The notes under the pieces are model-generated. The model saw nothing but the letters and a program-made list of their open reading frames with translations. It was not told the origin of the DNA and did not search any database. Shown here piece by piece: positions 26,751 through 36,561 of a stretch of 64,000 bases of DNA (position 1 is its first letter; the number at the start of each line of letters is the position of its first letter). Both the position numbers and the translations under genes were made by a program. The DNA is taken from contig DASXOB010000022.1 of NCBI GenBank assembly GCA_036494545.1, forward strand, positions 310,001 to 374,000, read 5' to 3'. The stretch comes from JAICXG01 sp036494545 (lineage in GTDB: Bacteria; Verrucomicrobiota; Verrucomicrobiia; Chthoniobacterales; UBA10450).

Positions 26751-28505
26751 TTATTGCCCCGTCTGATTGCCTGTGAGATTGTAGATTTCCAGCAATCCAA
26801 TCCCACTCGCTCCCTGCGCATCGGAAAGCAACGCCGTGTAACTGCCTGGCGGGAGTGTCGCCAGGATGGCGGCTTCACGAGGACTCGCTGGCGGCAGACC
26901 GCTCGCGATGATGTCGGATTTCTGCGTATCCTGCCAATCGTTGTTAGCCGCGACGGTAGTGCCGTTGCCATCCACCAAGCTGAGGTTGGGGTCGGCTAAC
27001 GCATCGCTAACCGCGCCCGCGAAGGAGGGACCAAGGCCACGGAGAAGCAGGGTTTGCGATTCGGTTCCACCGATGATCGTGCCGGCGATCATGACGCCGT
27101 CACCGAGCTCAACCTGGCCCCGGGTGGAGATGTTCAAAAGCTGCGGCGTGTGCCCGCCATCAAGATCGTAAACTTCGACCAAGGCGATATTTTGCAGGCT
27201 GTCGGAGCCGGTGACTACCGCCGTGTAAGCGCCAGGCGCAAGTGTGGCGATGAGCGCCGCCTCTCGCGAGTCGTTAGGCGCGAGACCGGCCTGACTGATC
27301 TCCTCCGCTTGACTGCCGTCCATCCAGTTATCGTTGCTCGACAGGGTGTGTCCAGTCGCATCGAATAACTGCAAGCTAGGATCGGCCAGCGCTTCGGATA
27401 TCCCGGCTTCGCCTAACGACGGTCCGATCGCCCGCAAGGCGACCCTTTTCGTTCCGTTGCCCGGCCCAAGAATGAAACCGCCGATGAGCACGGTGTCGCC
27501 GCCGCTTCCCGCACGCGCGCGAGTGGAAATGTTGAGCAGGGTATTCGGACTCGCGGGCGGAGTCGCGGTCGGGCTAGGCGTCGGTGTGGCACTCGGGCTC
27601 GCCGTCGGAGTCGGAGTAGCCGTTGGACTTGGCGTAGCACTTGGCGTTGGCGTAGGAGTTGGCAGCGGAGCGGCGAAGCCGCTGGCTAGAAACGTCAGCG
27701 CTCCACGTTTCACACTCGTCCAATAGGCGAAGGAATGAAGGCTGCCGGGCAAAGTTTGAAGTTGATAATTGTGCGCGCCAACTGCTTCGAGGCGGGCCAC
27801 CATGTCTCCCGGTTGGACTGCGGGCATCGGATCCTTTTTTGTCCCGGCGAGGAACAGGGGCGTCACGCTTGCATCAACCACCCAGGCGGGTGACGCGGCC
27901 CGTAAGGCATCGATATTCGTTTGATCGACGTTGACGTAGTTGGTCACGGCGTCGATGAAGGCGTTGAGATTCGGATCGGGCCGAAAATCTGAAAAATCGT
28001 AGGCGCCGGAGAGGCACACCGCGACGTCCAGACGATCGCCGCCGATGGTCCCCGTCGCGGCACACCAGGCGGCATGCGTTCCACCCGCCGAACCACCAAC
28101 TGCCCCAACCTGCCCGTTGCAGCGGGCATCGTTCCGCGCCGCTTGCACCGCGAGATGGACATCGTCGTATTGGTCTGGAAAACGACCGTCGGAAGTCTGT
28201 CCCGGCAGCGAACCCGGCGGCGCAAGGCGATACTGAATAGCAAAGGCGGCGTAACCCGCATCAGCCAAATCCTGCGCACATTGTCCGACCGAAGCGTCCT
28301 CGGGGTCGCCCCCCACAAAGCGTCCACCGTGAATTACGAGCACCGCCGGCCAAGGTCCTTGTGTCGTCGGCAACGTCACAGTCCAAGTCAGCGGCGTTCC
28401 GTCATCGGCGATCGCATAAACTTCGTCTGCCGCAGCCCAAGAAGCCGCGCCTAACGACGCCAGCGTCACAAAGGCAAAAATGAGTAATCGAGAATATTGT
28501 TTCAC
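26751..28505 (-). CDS. Secreted alpha/beta-hydrolase with TPTP linker and two GPSL modules
   Basis: 584 residues. Signal peptide (LLIFAFVTLASLGAASWAAA); an esterase/BD-FAE-like domain to about residue 275 with oxyanion HGGRFVGG, nucleophile GGSAGGTH and the late His of LPGSLHSFAY; a Thr-Pro-Ser-Ala linker at about 280-322; then two modules starting LLNISTRA and LLNISTRG, each with GPSL and PGAYT/PGSYT blocks, homologous to those in the protein at 13493-14590. A secreted, substrate-displayed esterase is plausible; the bond cleaved is unknown. A decayed paralogue lies just downstream. CCTAACGA copies are at 27271, 27412 and 28450. Confidence 0.82.
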   Translation of the reverse strand: MKQYSRLLIFAFVTLASLGAASWAAADEVYAIADDGTPLTWTVTLPTTQGPWPAVLVIHGGRFVGGDPEDASVGQCAQDLADAGYAAFAIQYRLAPPGSLPGQTSDGRFPDQYDDVHLAVQAARNDARCNGQVGAVGGSAGGTHAAWCAATGTIGGDRLDVAVCLSGAYDFSDFRPDPNLNAFIDAVTNYVNVDQTNIDALRAASPAWVVDASVTPLFLAGTKKDPMPAVQPGDMVARLEAVGAHNYQLQTLPGSLHSFAYWTSVKRGALTFLASGFAAPLPTPTPTPSATPSPTATPTPTASPSATPTPSPTATPPASPNTLLNISTRARAGSGGDTVLIGGFILGPGNGTKRVALRAIGPSLGEAGISEALADPSLQLFDATGHTLSSNDNWMDGSQAEEISQAGLAPNDSREAALIATLAPGAYTAVVTGSDSLQNIALVEVYDLDGGHTPQLLNISTRGQVELGDGVMIAGTIIGGTESQTLLLRGLGPSFAGAVSDALADPNLSLVDGNGTTVAANNDWQDTQKSDIIASGLPPASPREAAILATLPPGSYTALLSDAQGASGIGLLEIYNLTGNQTGQ

Positions 28506-28625
28506 CGGAAACGTTGATTGTTAACTAAAAGGGAATTTCCCGCCACCGAGTTTCGACAATTTGCCCGTTATGTTTGCAAGTCGCCTCGCTGGCAAAATCA
28601 TGAGCTCCAGCTTACAGATGCCTGC

Positions 28626-30020
28626 GTGAATCGCCCGCCGGGCCATCTTCATTTCCTTGGAATTTGCGGAACCGCCATGGGCTCAGTTGCCGCCGCCCTG
28701 CGTGATCGGGGCTGCATGGTGACGGGGTCGGACGAGCGCGTTTACCCGCCGATGTCCGATTTCTTGCGCGAGCGAGGGGTTAAGGTGACGGAGCCGTACC
28801 GCGCGGAAAACCTGCCTGATGAGCCCGATTTGGTAGTAGTGATCGGCAATGCAATCAAGCGAGGCAATCCGGAAGTGGAGGCGGTTCTCAACCGCAGACT
28901 CTATTATCTGTCGCTCCCCGAAGTGCTGAAGGAATTCTTTCTCCGCGGCCGGCATAATCTTGTCGTCACCGGCACCCACGGAAAAACTACCACCACCGCG
29001 CTTCTCACCTGGATGCTGACCGTAGGCGAGCTGGACCCGAGCTACCTCGTCGGAGGATTGCCGCGCAATCTCGGCCAGGGAGCGCGCTTCAATGATTCGA
29101 AGCATTTCGTCGTCGAAGGCGATGAATACGACACGGCTTTTTTCGACAAACGCTCCAAATTCATTCACTACCTCCCCGAGCTGCTGGTGATCAACAACAT
29201 CGAGTTCGATCACGCCGATATTTTTCCCGACCTGGCTGCGATCAAATCAAGCTTCCGGCGAGTAATCAACATCGTGCCGCAGGGCGGAATGATCTTGCTA
29301 AATGGCGACGACCCCAACTGCGTGGAAGTAGCAAGCGATTCTCTGGCACCCATTGTCGAGGTGGGATTTTCCGAGAATTGCGCGGAGCGGATTCGTGAGG
29401 TCAGCTACTCGGCGAACGGTTCTCGCTTTTTGTTAGGCGAGGTTCTTTTCGAATCCCCGCTCATTGGCGAATTCAACGTCCGAAACGCCGCCATGGCAGC
29501 AGTTGCAGCTCGCTTTTACGGCGTTGCGCCGGAAGTGATCCAAACCGCCCTAACGACTTTCGAAGGCATCGCCCGCCGACAGGAAGTACGCGGCGTGGAG
29601 CGGGGTGTGACCGTGATCGACGATTTCGGGCATCATCCCACCGCCATTCGCGAAACCCTCAGCGCCTTGCGGCGACGTTATCCCGGATGTCGGTTGTGGG
29701 CCATCTTTGAACCGCGCTCGAACACCACTCGGCGCGCTGTTTTTCAGCAGCAGTTGCCCGAGGCCTTATCATTGGCCGACGGAATCTTTATTTCTCAAAT
29801 CGCCGCACTCGAACAAATCCCCGAGAGGGAACGGCTGCATCCGGAACTGGTCATTAAGTCCCTGCGCGAGGCGGGACGTACTGCGTTCTATGAAACCGAT
29901 GCGGAGGCGATCGTCGCGCGCATCGTCCCGCTTCTCGCGCCTGACGACATCGTGACTATTTTCAGCAATGGCGGGTTCGATGGCATTCACGCCAAGTTGC
30001 TGCGGCGACTGCGGGAATAA
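28626..30020 (+). CDS. mpl: UDP-N-acetylmuramate:tripeptide ligase (murein recycling)
   Basis: 464 residues from GTG 28626, the usual Mpl length; the frame continues upstream to TTG 28518. Mur-ligase fold: FLGICGTAMGSVAAALRDRG, the ATP loop VVTGTHGKTTTTALL, EGDEYDTAFFDKRSKF, INNIEFDHADIFPDL and DDFGHHPTAIRETL. Mpl joins recycled L-Ala-D-Glu-meso-DAP to UDP-MurNAc, so the wall peptide is probably DAP-based; the YDTAFFDKRSKF block separates Mpl from MurC. It is divergent from the secreted esterase gene. Confidence 0.92.
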   Translation: MNRPPGHLHFLGICGTAMGSVAAALRDRGCMVTGSDERVYPPMSDFLRERGVKVTEPYRAENLPDEPDLVVVIGNAIKRGNPEVEAVLNRRLYYLSLPEVLKEFFLRGRHNLVVTGTHGKTTTTALLTWMLTVGELDPSYLVGGLPRNLGQGARFNDSKHFVVEGDEYDTAFFDKRSKFIHYLPELLVINNIEFDHADIFPDLAAIKSSFRRVINIVPQGGMILLNGDDPNCVEVASDSLAPIVEVGFSENCAERIREVSYSANGSRFLLGEVLFESPLIGEFNVRNAAMAAVAARFYGVAPEVIQTALTTFEGIARRQEVRGVERGVTVIDDFGHHPTAIRETLSALRRRYPGCRLWAIFEPRSNTTRRAVFQQQLPEALSLADGIFISQIAALEQIPERERLHPELVIKSLREAGRTAFYETDAEAIVARIVPLLAPDDIVTIFSNGGFDGIHAKLLRRLRE

Positions 30021-30032
30021 CTCGGCTTGGAC

Positions 30033-30470
30033 TTAGGACGTATGGTCGAGAACGATCCGCCAGCCTTCTGGAAGCTTGCGAAAAAGGAGGGTGAATTTCC
30101 CATGTGGCCGATCCTGCTTTCGCTCCAACCTCCAGCTTCCCAGCACCATGACCGCATCGCGGCAGAGCGGCGTGATCGTTAGGCTGGAGAAAGTCAGCTT
30201 CCCCATTTTCTCCGGGCGATCGTATTTTCGGGCATAGCGATCGCGCACGGTTTTCCAGCCGCGCGTGACTTCGTCGCCAGAGACGAAGGTCGTTGTTTCC
30301 GAAGGCGCATAACCTGCCATAAAGCCGTCAATATCGCCACGATTCCACGCAGCCACTTGAGCGTCGAGCACCGCCTGGATAGCGTTCGGCACAGGCTCTT
30401 CGGCCTGCACTCCGGGAAGGCGAAAAAGCCCTAGCGACACCACCGCCATCGACACAAAAAAGCTTCTCAT
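30033..30470 (-). CDS. Secreted SnoaL/DUF4440-like protein
   Basis: 145 residues. Signal peptide (MRSFFVSMAVVSLGLFRLPG), then an NTF2-like domain: VLDAQVAAWNRGDIDGFMAG, GWKTVRDRYARKY and the closing GKFTLLFRKLPEGWRIVLDH. Such proteins are small binding or isomerase-like modules; ligand is unknown. Convergent with mpl. A CCTAACGA copy (30176) encodes Leu-Thr. Confidence 0.78.
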   Translation of the reverse strand: MRSFFVSMAVVSLGLFRLPGVQAEEPVPNAIQAVLDAQVAAWNRGDIDGFMAGYAPSETTTFVSGDEVTRGWKTVRDRYARKYDRPEKMGKLTFSSLTITPLCRDAVMVLGSWRLERKQDRPHGKFTLLFRKLPEGWRIVLDHTS

Positions 30471-30609
30471 TGCCTAATCATCCTGGAATTAATCCCCGCG
30501 GTCGAGACTCTCATTGCCATGCTTTCCAAACGACGGAATTCCTTCCGCAGGTTCTACGAGTGCCCCTCGAACCGTTTGACCATGGGATGCTCAACAAGTA
30601 AATAAGCCC

Positions 30610-32874
30610 GTGCTTCGCCACCTTTGCCTTTGCGTTGTGTCGCTGGGTCTCGCAGCGACTGGCTTCGCTCAAGTCGCCGGCTCGACGCCGTTTGTTCCGT
30701 TAAGCAATCGCCTGCCGGCAGGAAATGCCGGAGCAACGACTCACCCTAACGACATGGTGACGATGCAGTACCCCAACAGCGACGTGCTCGACGTCCTTCA
30801 TCTTTACGAAAATCTTACCGGCAAGAAGCTGGTCATGGACAACAACGTCCAGGGCAAGGTCAACATTTTCCTTCCCAAACCGGTACCGCGCGAAGAGGCC
30901 ATTCAGATTATCGAAATGAACCTCGCGCTCAACGGGTATTCGCTTGTTCCCGCGGAGGGCGACATCGTCGAGGTCATCGGAATTAATAAGAATCCGCGCG
31001 CCGCCGCAGTGCCTATCGTTTCCGATCCGGCTGATCTGCCGCAGGGCGCGAAAGTGGTCAGCTACCTTTTCAAACTCGACTATGCCGACCCACAAGAGTT
31101 ACAGCAGGTCCTCGCGCAGTATCTTGCCGGCATTGGTGGGCAGGCTCCGATTCTGGCCCTGCCAAAATCTTCCAGCTTGCTTGTGACGCAGAGCGCTGAC
31201 GTTTTGCGCAAGCTGGTCAGAATGGTGCAGCAGCTCGATGTCGCCCCGGCGCAAGTGACGAGCGTCTTTTTGAAACTGGAGCGCGCCGACGCGAGCAAAG
31301 TGGTCGACATGCTAAAGGATCTCTTCGAGAAGAACGACCAAAACCCTCAGACGGGCGCCATTCGCCGGGTCCGTGGCGTCATTCCGCCCGGCCAGCCTAA
31401 TGGCGAGGACGAGGGTAGTGCGGTCCTCTCGGAAGACTCGCTCGTTGTCGGCAAGATCAAACTCGAAGCCGACGTGCGCACCAACCGCATCCACGTCATC
31501 ACGCGGCCGATCAATCTTCCTTTCATCGAAAAATTGATCGCGGAGTACGACGCGAATGTAGAGTTTGGCAAGCCGGTCGTTAGGCCACTCCGGTACATCG
31601 CCGCGGCTGACGTTTTGCCAGTCCTCGTTCAGGCGTTAACAGAGCCCGGCCAGGAAAACCAGGGAGGCCAGGGTACGACGCCTCAGCAACAGCAGCAGCG
31701 CAACAATCCTCGCAATAACCCGACCCCAAGCAGTTCTCCTGGCGGTCTTGCCGGCACGGCGAGCGACAGCACGCTTCAGGTAAATGAAGAGCTTTCAACC
31801 GAACCGGTCGACACGGCGCCACAGGCGGTCACCGTTGGCAACACCAAGCTGATCGCCGATGCGCGTGCCAATAGCATCATCGTTCTAGGCAATCGTCAGG
31901 TTGTAGTAAAGGTGACAAAGATCCTCGATGAGATGGATGTGCAGGCGCCACAGGTGGCACTGAGCACAGTGATAGGCGAACTGATGCTGACCAACAACGA
32001 AGAGTTCGGGGTCGATTATTTCCTGCAATTCCACAAGAATAATCTTCGACACGACGTCGGCATTGGTGGCGGGATTGTGAACGGCACCGTGCCTAGCACC
32101 AATATCATTGACCCAGCGTCGCTCATTACTTTCCCGGCGTTTTCAAACCTGCCAACCGGTGCGACCGCCTATATCGCCGCCGGCAATACTTTGTCGGCTA
32201 TCGTTCACTTGCTCGATTCGACCAACCGCTTCAAGACGATTTCGCGACCAACGGTCTTCACCAGCAACAACAAAAAAGCGATCATCGCCTCGGGAACCGA
32301 AATACCGGTTCCGGTCAGCACGCTCAGTGCGTCGACCGGAACAAGCCTCATCAGCACTGGACTCTCGCAGCAGTCCAACATTGAGTTCAAAAAAGTAGCG
32401 CTTCAGCTCGAGGTCGTGCCGCTAATAAATTCCGAAAAGCAAGTGTCGCTCGACATCCTGCAAAAGGTCGACAGCCTTGCCGGCACGACAAGAATCGATA
32501 ACAACGACATTCCAAATATTGCCACCCGTTATATCCGCACAACGGTTTCGGCACCTAACCGATCAACGATTATTCTCGGCGGCCTAATCCAGGACGGGAA
32601 AACTAATGACCGGACCGGATTCCCAATCCTTGGCCGGCTCCCCTTGATCGGCGGCCTTTTCAGCGACACGAGCAAGTCGAAAATGCGCACCGAACTGATT
32701 GTGCTCATGAGACCAGAGGTGAGCCTGAGCAAACTGGAAGACTACCATTTGCGACAGAAATTGGAGGACCGGACTCACTTTGGTCCCGAATTGGAGCAAG
32801 ATGACTGCCCCGACTGTCCGCCAATCAATGACGGTAAACAGTTACCGCCTCCTGATCTGCCACCAACAAAGTAG
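30610..32874 (+). CDS. gspD: Type II secretion / type IV pilus-like secretin
   Basis: 754 residues from GTG 30610 with a signal peptide (LCLCVVSLGLAATGFAQ). Order: an N0-like domain (VLDVLHLYENLTGKKLVMD), N1-N3 repeats with a Q/N/P-rich insert (QQQQQRNNPRNNPTPSSS) at about residues 358-380, then the secretin core with VALSTVIGELMLTNNEEFGV, TSNNKKAIIASGTEIPVPV, VALQLEVVPLI and STIILGGLIQDGKTND. It forms the outer-membrane gate of a secretion or pilus machine. It precedes a peptidoglycan-binding protein and gspE. Other machine genes (gspF/G, pilus parts) are absent from the window. Confidence 0.92.
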   Translation: MLRHLCLCVVSLGLAATGFAQVAGSTPFVPLSNRLPAGNAGATTHPNDMVTMQYPNSDVLDVLHLYENLTGKKLVMDNNVQGKVNIFLPKPVPREEAIQIIEMNLALNGYSLVPAEGDIVEVIGINKNPRAAAVPIVSDPADLPQGAKVVSYLFKLDYADPQELQQVLAQYLAGIGGQAPILALPKSSSLLVTQSADVLRKLVRMVQQLDVAPAQVTSVFLKLERADASKVVDMLKDLFEKNDQNPQTGAIRRVRGVIPPGQPNGEDEGSAVLSEDSLVVGKIKLEADVRTNRIHVITRPINLPFIEKLIAEYDANVEFGKPVVRPLRYIAAADVLPVLVQALTEPGQENQGGQGTTPQQQQQRNNPRNNPTPSSSPGGLAGTASDSTLQVNEELSTEPVDTAPQAVTVGNTKLIADARANSIIVLGNRQVVVKVTKILDEMDVQAPQVALSTVIGELMLTNNEEFGVDYFLQFHKNNLRHDVGIGGGIVNGTVPSTNIIDPASLITFPAFSNLPTGATAYIAAGNTLSAIVHLLDSTNRFKTISRPTVFTSNNKKAIIASGTEIPVPVSTLSASTGTSLISTGLSQQSNIEFKKVALQLEVVPLINSEKQVSLDILQKVDSLAGTTRIDNNDIPNIATRYIRTTVSAPNRSTIILGGLIQDGKTNDRTGFPILGRLPLIGGLFSDTSKSKMRTELIVLMRPEVSLSKLEDYHLRQKLEDRTHFGPELEQDDCPDCPPINDGKQLPPPDLPPTK

Positions 32875-32879
32875 TTAAG

Positions 32880-33302
32880 ATGAAAATGAGACGTTTACTA
32901 CTTCTTCTCGTTGCGTCGATGTCTGTGATGTGGATCTGCTCCTCCTGGGCAGACACAGATCCTTTGTTTTTCTTTTACGATCCTCACCAGGATCCGCTCT
33001 CGCAACGCGATGAGTATGGCCTTCTCCACCAAATGCCACGCCTAAATCCGACCGAGTTTGCGGCCCGACATGCTACCCGCTTGACTTACTATTTCGAATC
33101 GGGGGAAAACCTGGTTCGTGATCCCGCTTATGTTGGTGCGCTGCAAATTGCTCTCCGGAACAACGGTTACTACTGCGGGCCGGTCGACGGAGTTTTTTCC
33201 CCGGGAGTGGCTGACGCGGTCGCGCGCATGCAAAGGAACTACGCCCTTCATGTAACCGGCACACTCACCGTCGGGGTCCGCCGGGCTTTGCATTTGCCTT
33301 AG
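32880..33302 (+). CDS. Periplasmic peptidoglycan-binding-domain protein
   Basis: 140 residues, 5 bases after gspD. A signal peptide (LLLLLVASMSVMWICSSWA), a roughly 55-residue linker, then a PG_binding_1 domain: VGALQIALRNNGYYCGPVDG with VFSPGVADAVARMQRNYALH. It probably anchors or opens the murein layer where the secretin spans the periplasm. gspE begins 8 bases downstream, so all three genes form one operon. Confidence 0.8.
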   Translation: MKMRRLLLLLVASMSVMWICSSWADTDPLFFFYDPHQDPLSQRDEYGLLHQMPRLNPTEFAARHATRLTYYFESGENLVRDPAYVGALQIALRNNGYYCGPVDGVFSPGVADAVARMQRNYALHVTGTLTVGVRRALHLP

Positions 33303-33310
33303 AGTTAGTA

Positions 33311-35050
33311 ATGAGCCCGGCACTTAGTAAGTCTCTTACTGACATTCTTCTCGCCAGTGGCGTCTCCAGCCGAGAGGAGGTTGCTACCCTTACCGCGAAC
33401 CTCAACGGCAATTCCTGGACCGAAGAGGTCCTCAACTCTGGGAAAGTCGACGAACAAAAATTCCTCAAAGCAATCGGCGATTTTTTTAACGTTCCGGTTG
33501 TGCCGGTCGACTCCAAGCGCATCGACCGGGCGACGCTGCAGGTGCTGCCGAGCCGCTTCGTTTTTCAACATCAGATCCTGCCGATTGAGATCAAGGAGAA
33601 CACCATCGTTCTCGCCACCTTCGATCTCTTTAATTCGACCGCTCGCCAGCTCGCCTCGCAGCTCCTCGATAAGCCGCCAGAATGGGTTCTTGCCTCCCGC
33701 GCGCAAATTCTTCGCGCCATGAAAACGCTCTATGGCGTGGGTGCGGAAACTTTCGACGAAATCCTCAAGACCAACCGCTCCTTTGAAGGCCTGCAGGATA
33801 TCGAGACCAGCACCGATCTCAATGCCGACGATCCCGAGGCGTCGGTGGTGAAATTCGTCAATCAAATCATTCGCGAAGCGATCCATGAGCGCGCGACCGA
33901 CATCCACGTCGAACCGCTCGAGAACGACCTTCGCATTCGTTATCGTATCGACGGCATCCTCCACGAAGTTGCCGTTCCACCGCAGCTTCGCCTGCTGCAA
34001 TCCGCTATCATCTCGCGCCTCAAGGTCATGGCGCACATGGACATCGCCGAGCGCCGTCTGCCACAGGATGGCCGTATCAACCTGGAAAGCGCCGATCAGA
34101 AAATCGACGTGCGCGTTTCCACTATCCCAACCGTTAACGGCGAGTCCATCAGCCTCCGTCTGCTCAGCCGCGATCAACAACAAAGCTTCGGCTTTGATCG
34201 CCTCGACCTCAGCCCCGAGCACACGCGCATCATGAAGTCGCTCCTTGCTCAGCCTAACGGCATCATTCTCGTGACTGGTCCGACCGGTTCGGGCAAATCG
34301 ACCTCCCTCTATTGTTTCCTCAGCAGCATCAACTCCGTCCAGCGCCGTATCATCACGATCGAAGAACCAGTCGAATATCGACTCCCGGGCGTCTCGCAGA
34401 TCGACGTGAAGCCCGAGATTGATCTCACCTTCGCCAAAGGTTTGCGCCACATTCTTCGCCAGGATCCGAACGTCGTCATGGTCGGAGAAATCCGCGATGT
34501 CGAAACGGCTGACATTGCCATCCGCGCGGCCATGACCGGCCACCTTGTTTTTAGCACTTTGCACACAAACGACGCGGTCGGTGGGATCACACGTCTCATT
34601 GACATGGACGTAGAGCCATTTCTCCTCGCTTCAGTCGTGAAGGCGTTTCTCGCCCAACGCCTTGTCCGCACGATCTGCCTCGACTGCAGAGAAGTGGTGG
34701 GCTATCCGATTGATTACCTCAATGAAATCGGGGCCACTTTCCCGCCTGATATGAAGTTTTACCGTGGGGCCGGTTGCGAAAACTGTCGACAGACTGGTTA
34801 TCAGGGTCGCCTTGCGATTTACGAAATCTGCCTCATCACCGAGCCACTCAAGCGTCTCATCATGAAAAAGGCGGACGGCGGAGAATTGAAGCAATGCGCC
34901 ATTTCCCAAGGCATGCAGACCCTGCGACAGGATGGCTGGCGCCGGGTTATGGAAGGCAAGACCACCGTCGAAGAGGTCGTGCGCGTCACACAGACGGATG
35001 AAGTGATGGCCGAAACTACCGGGTTGGCCGAACCGGTTGTGTCCCGCTAA
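33311..35050 (+). CDS. gspE: GspE/PulE/PilB-type assembly ATPase
   Basis: 579 residues. MshEN-like N-terminal domain (LNSGKVDEQKFLKAIGDFFN), N2E domain with ATDIHVEPLENDLRIRYRID, Walker A GPTGSGKSTSLY, Asp box, Walker B RQDPNVVMVGEIRD, His box FSTLHTNDAVGGITR and a tetracysteine zinc site (CLDCRE and CENCRQ). It powers pseudopilus or pilus extension from the cytoplasm. The sequence alone does not separate the T2SS and type IV pilus branches. Its stop is 137 bases before the next gene. Confidence 0.92.
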   Translation: MSPALSKSLTDILLASGVSSREEVATLTANLNGNSWTEEVLNSGKVDEQKFLKAIGDFFNVPVVPVDSKRIDRATLQVLPSRFVFQHQILPIEIKENTIVLATFDLFNSTARQLASQLLDKPPEWVLASRAQILRAMKTLYGVGAETFDEILKTNRSFEGLQDIETSTDLNADDPEASVVKFVNQIIREAIHERATDIHVEPLENDLRIRYRIDGILHEVAVPPQLRLLQSAIISRLKVMAHMDIAERRLPQDGRINLESADQKIDVRVSTIPTVNGESISLRLLSRDQQQSFGFDRLDLSPEHTRIMKSLLAQPNGIILVTGPTGSGKSTSLYCFLSSINSVQRRIITIEEPVEYRLPGVSQIDVKPEIDLTFAKGLRHILRQDPNVVMVGEIRDVETADIAIRAAMTGHLVFSTLHTNDAVGGITRLIDMDVEPFLLASVVKAFLAQRLVRTICLDCREVVGYPIDYLNEIGATFPPDMKFYRGAGCENCRQTGYQGRLAIYEICLITEPLKRLIMKKADGGELKQCAISQGMQTLRQDGWRRVMEGKTTVEEVVRVTQTDEVMAETTGLAEPVVSR

Positions 35051-35187
35051 CCGCTTACATTTGCCAGGACAATTTCTCCACATAAGACCGACATACCGCA
35101 CCAAGTCGCCCGCAAGCGAGGTCGCCCTTAAAAAAGCCGCTGTGTCTCCAGCTTGAACGGTAGCAAGATTTCCTTCAATCTCTCGGC

Positions 35188-35484
35188 ATGAAAGTGAAGA
35201 CTTATCTGTTCGAGTTTCTCGTTTACCCTAACGACCCAGAAAAGCAGCGTGCGATTTACATCAAGGCGCAGCATGAAGGCGACCCTCCTCTGGACGATCA
35301 AAGGATACGCGACGAAGTCCGCTCGGTGGCAGCGAAACACATTCCCGAGATGAATCCGACTGACGGCAATCCAGGCAATCTCATCGCTACCTACGAGGAA
35401 GAACCGCCGGTAGAATATTTCCGCCATAAGGATCACCCAGGCGTCATCGTCTGGGAATCGAACCGCGGGGTAAAGGGCGCCTAA
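35188..35484 (+). CDS. Conserved hypothetical protein, 98 residues
   Basis: Starts KVKTYLFEFLVYPNDPEKQR; no TM or signal. The charged, mixed alpha/beta composition suggests a small soluble protein; no family is recognised. The stop codon TAA lies inside a GCCTAACGA copy (35480-35487), and a second copy lies near the start (35227-35234). Confidence 0.6.
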   Translation: MKVKTYLFEFLVYPNDPEKQRAIYIKAQHEGDPPLDDQRIRDEVRSVAAKHIPEMNPTDGNPGNLIATYEEEPPVEYFRHKDHPGVIVWESNRGVKGA

Positions 35485-35586
35485 CGAACTGCAGAGTCTT
35501 ACTGCTGCGCAGCTTAGTTAGTTTTTGATTCCCCACACAAGTTTCTTGGAGGTTTGCTGCGCGCACATCTAACCTCACCATCCACC

Positions 35587-36549
35587 ATGCGTATCCTTTC
35601 CGGCATTCAACCGAGCGGCATCCTGCACATCGGAAATTATTTCGGCATGATGCGCCCGGCGATCGAGCTTCAGACGCAGGGGGAAGCGCTTTATTTCATC
35701 GCAGATTATCACGCCCTGACGAGTGTGCGCGATCCTGCGCTCCTGCGGGAGAACGTTCGGCGGGTTGCGCTCGATTTTCTGGCTTGCGGACTCGATCCCG
35801 CACAAGCCGTGCTCTTCCTCCAATCCGACGTTCCCCAGGTCACCGAGCTGACTTGGATTCTGAACACCGTCGCTCCCATGGGGCTACTGGAGCGCGCACA
35901 TTCCTATAAAGACAAAATCGCGCGAGGGCTTCCCGCTTCCGCCGGCCTTTTCACTTATCCGGTGCTGATGGCAGCCGATATTCTCATCTACGACAGCGAC
36001 CTTGTGCCGGTGGGGCGCGACCAAAAACAGCACGTCGAAATTACGCGTGATCTCGCCACCAAGATCAACGAGAGCTACGGAGAAACGCTCAAGCTGCCCC
36101 AGCCACGCATTCAGGAAAAAACGCAGACCGTCCCTGGACTCGACGGTCAGAAAATGAGCAAGAGTTACGGTAATACGATCGACATTTTTTCCGATGAAAA
36201 GGAGATGCGGAAACGCGTCATGAGTATCGTGACTGATTCGATGCCGGTGGACGCGCCGAAGAATCCCGACCAGTCTATCATTTTTCATCTTTTCTCGCTC
36301 GTTGGTTCGTCCGAAGAAGTTGCGGCGATGCGGGCAGCTTTTGAGAAAGGAGGGGCCGGTTACGGCGATTTCAAGAAACAGCTTTTCGTCAGGCTATGGG
36401 AATACTTTGCGCCGATGCGGCAGCGACGTGAGGAAATTCTCGCTCGTCCCGGCTATATTGAGGAAGTGCTGACGCGGGGTGCTGAACGGGCCAACGGGAT
36501 CGCGAGCGAGGTGATGACCCGGGTCCGTCGGGCAATCGGGCTGCGCTAA
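35587..36549 (+). CDS. trpS: Tryptophanyl-tRNA synthetase
   Basis: 320 residues from ATG 35587 (MRILSGIQPSGILHIGNYFG, class I HIGH-type HIGN). LFTYPVLMAADILIYDSD and VGRDQKQHVEITRDLA are TrpRS-specific; KMSKSYGNTID is the KMSKS loop. Length is normal for bacterial TrpS. Charges tRNA-Trp in the cytosol. Convergent with the PIN-domain gene. Confidence 0.96.
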   Translation: MRILSGIQPSGILHIGNYFGMMRPAIELQTQGEALYFIADYHALTSVRDPALLRENVRRVALDFLACGLDPAQAVLFLQSDVPQVTELTWILNTVAPMGLLERAHSYKDKIARGLPASAGLFTYPVLMAADILIYDSDLVPVGRDQKQHVEITRDLATKINESYGETLKLPQPRIQEKTQTVPGLDGQKMSKSYGNTIDIFSDEKEMRKRVMSIVTDSMPVDAPKNPDQSIIFHLFSLVGSSEEVAAMRAAFEKGGAGYGDFKKQLFVRLWEYFAPMRQRREEILARPGYIEEVLTRGAERANGIASEVMTRVRRAIGLR

Positions 36550-36561
36550 GAATTGTCTGCG

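Noticed and set aside
35487..35535. Rho-independent terminator after the 98-residue gene
   Set aside because: The GCTGCGCAGC palindrome has no proper loop and the T-run is offset; too weak to list.
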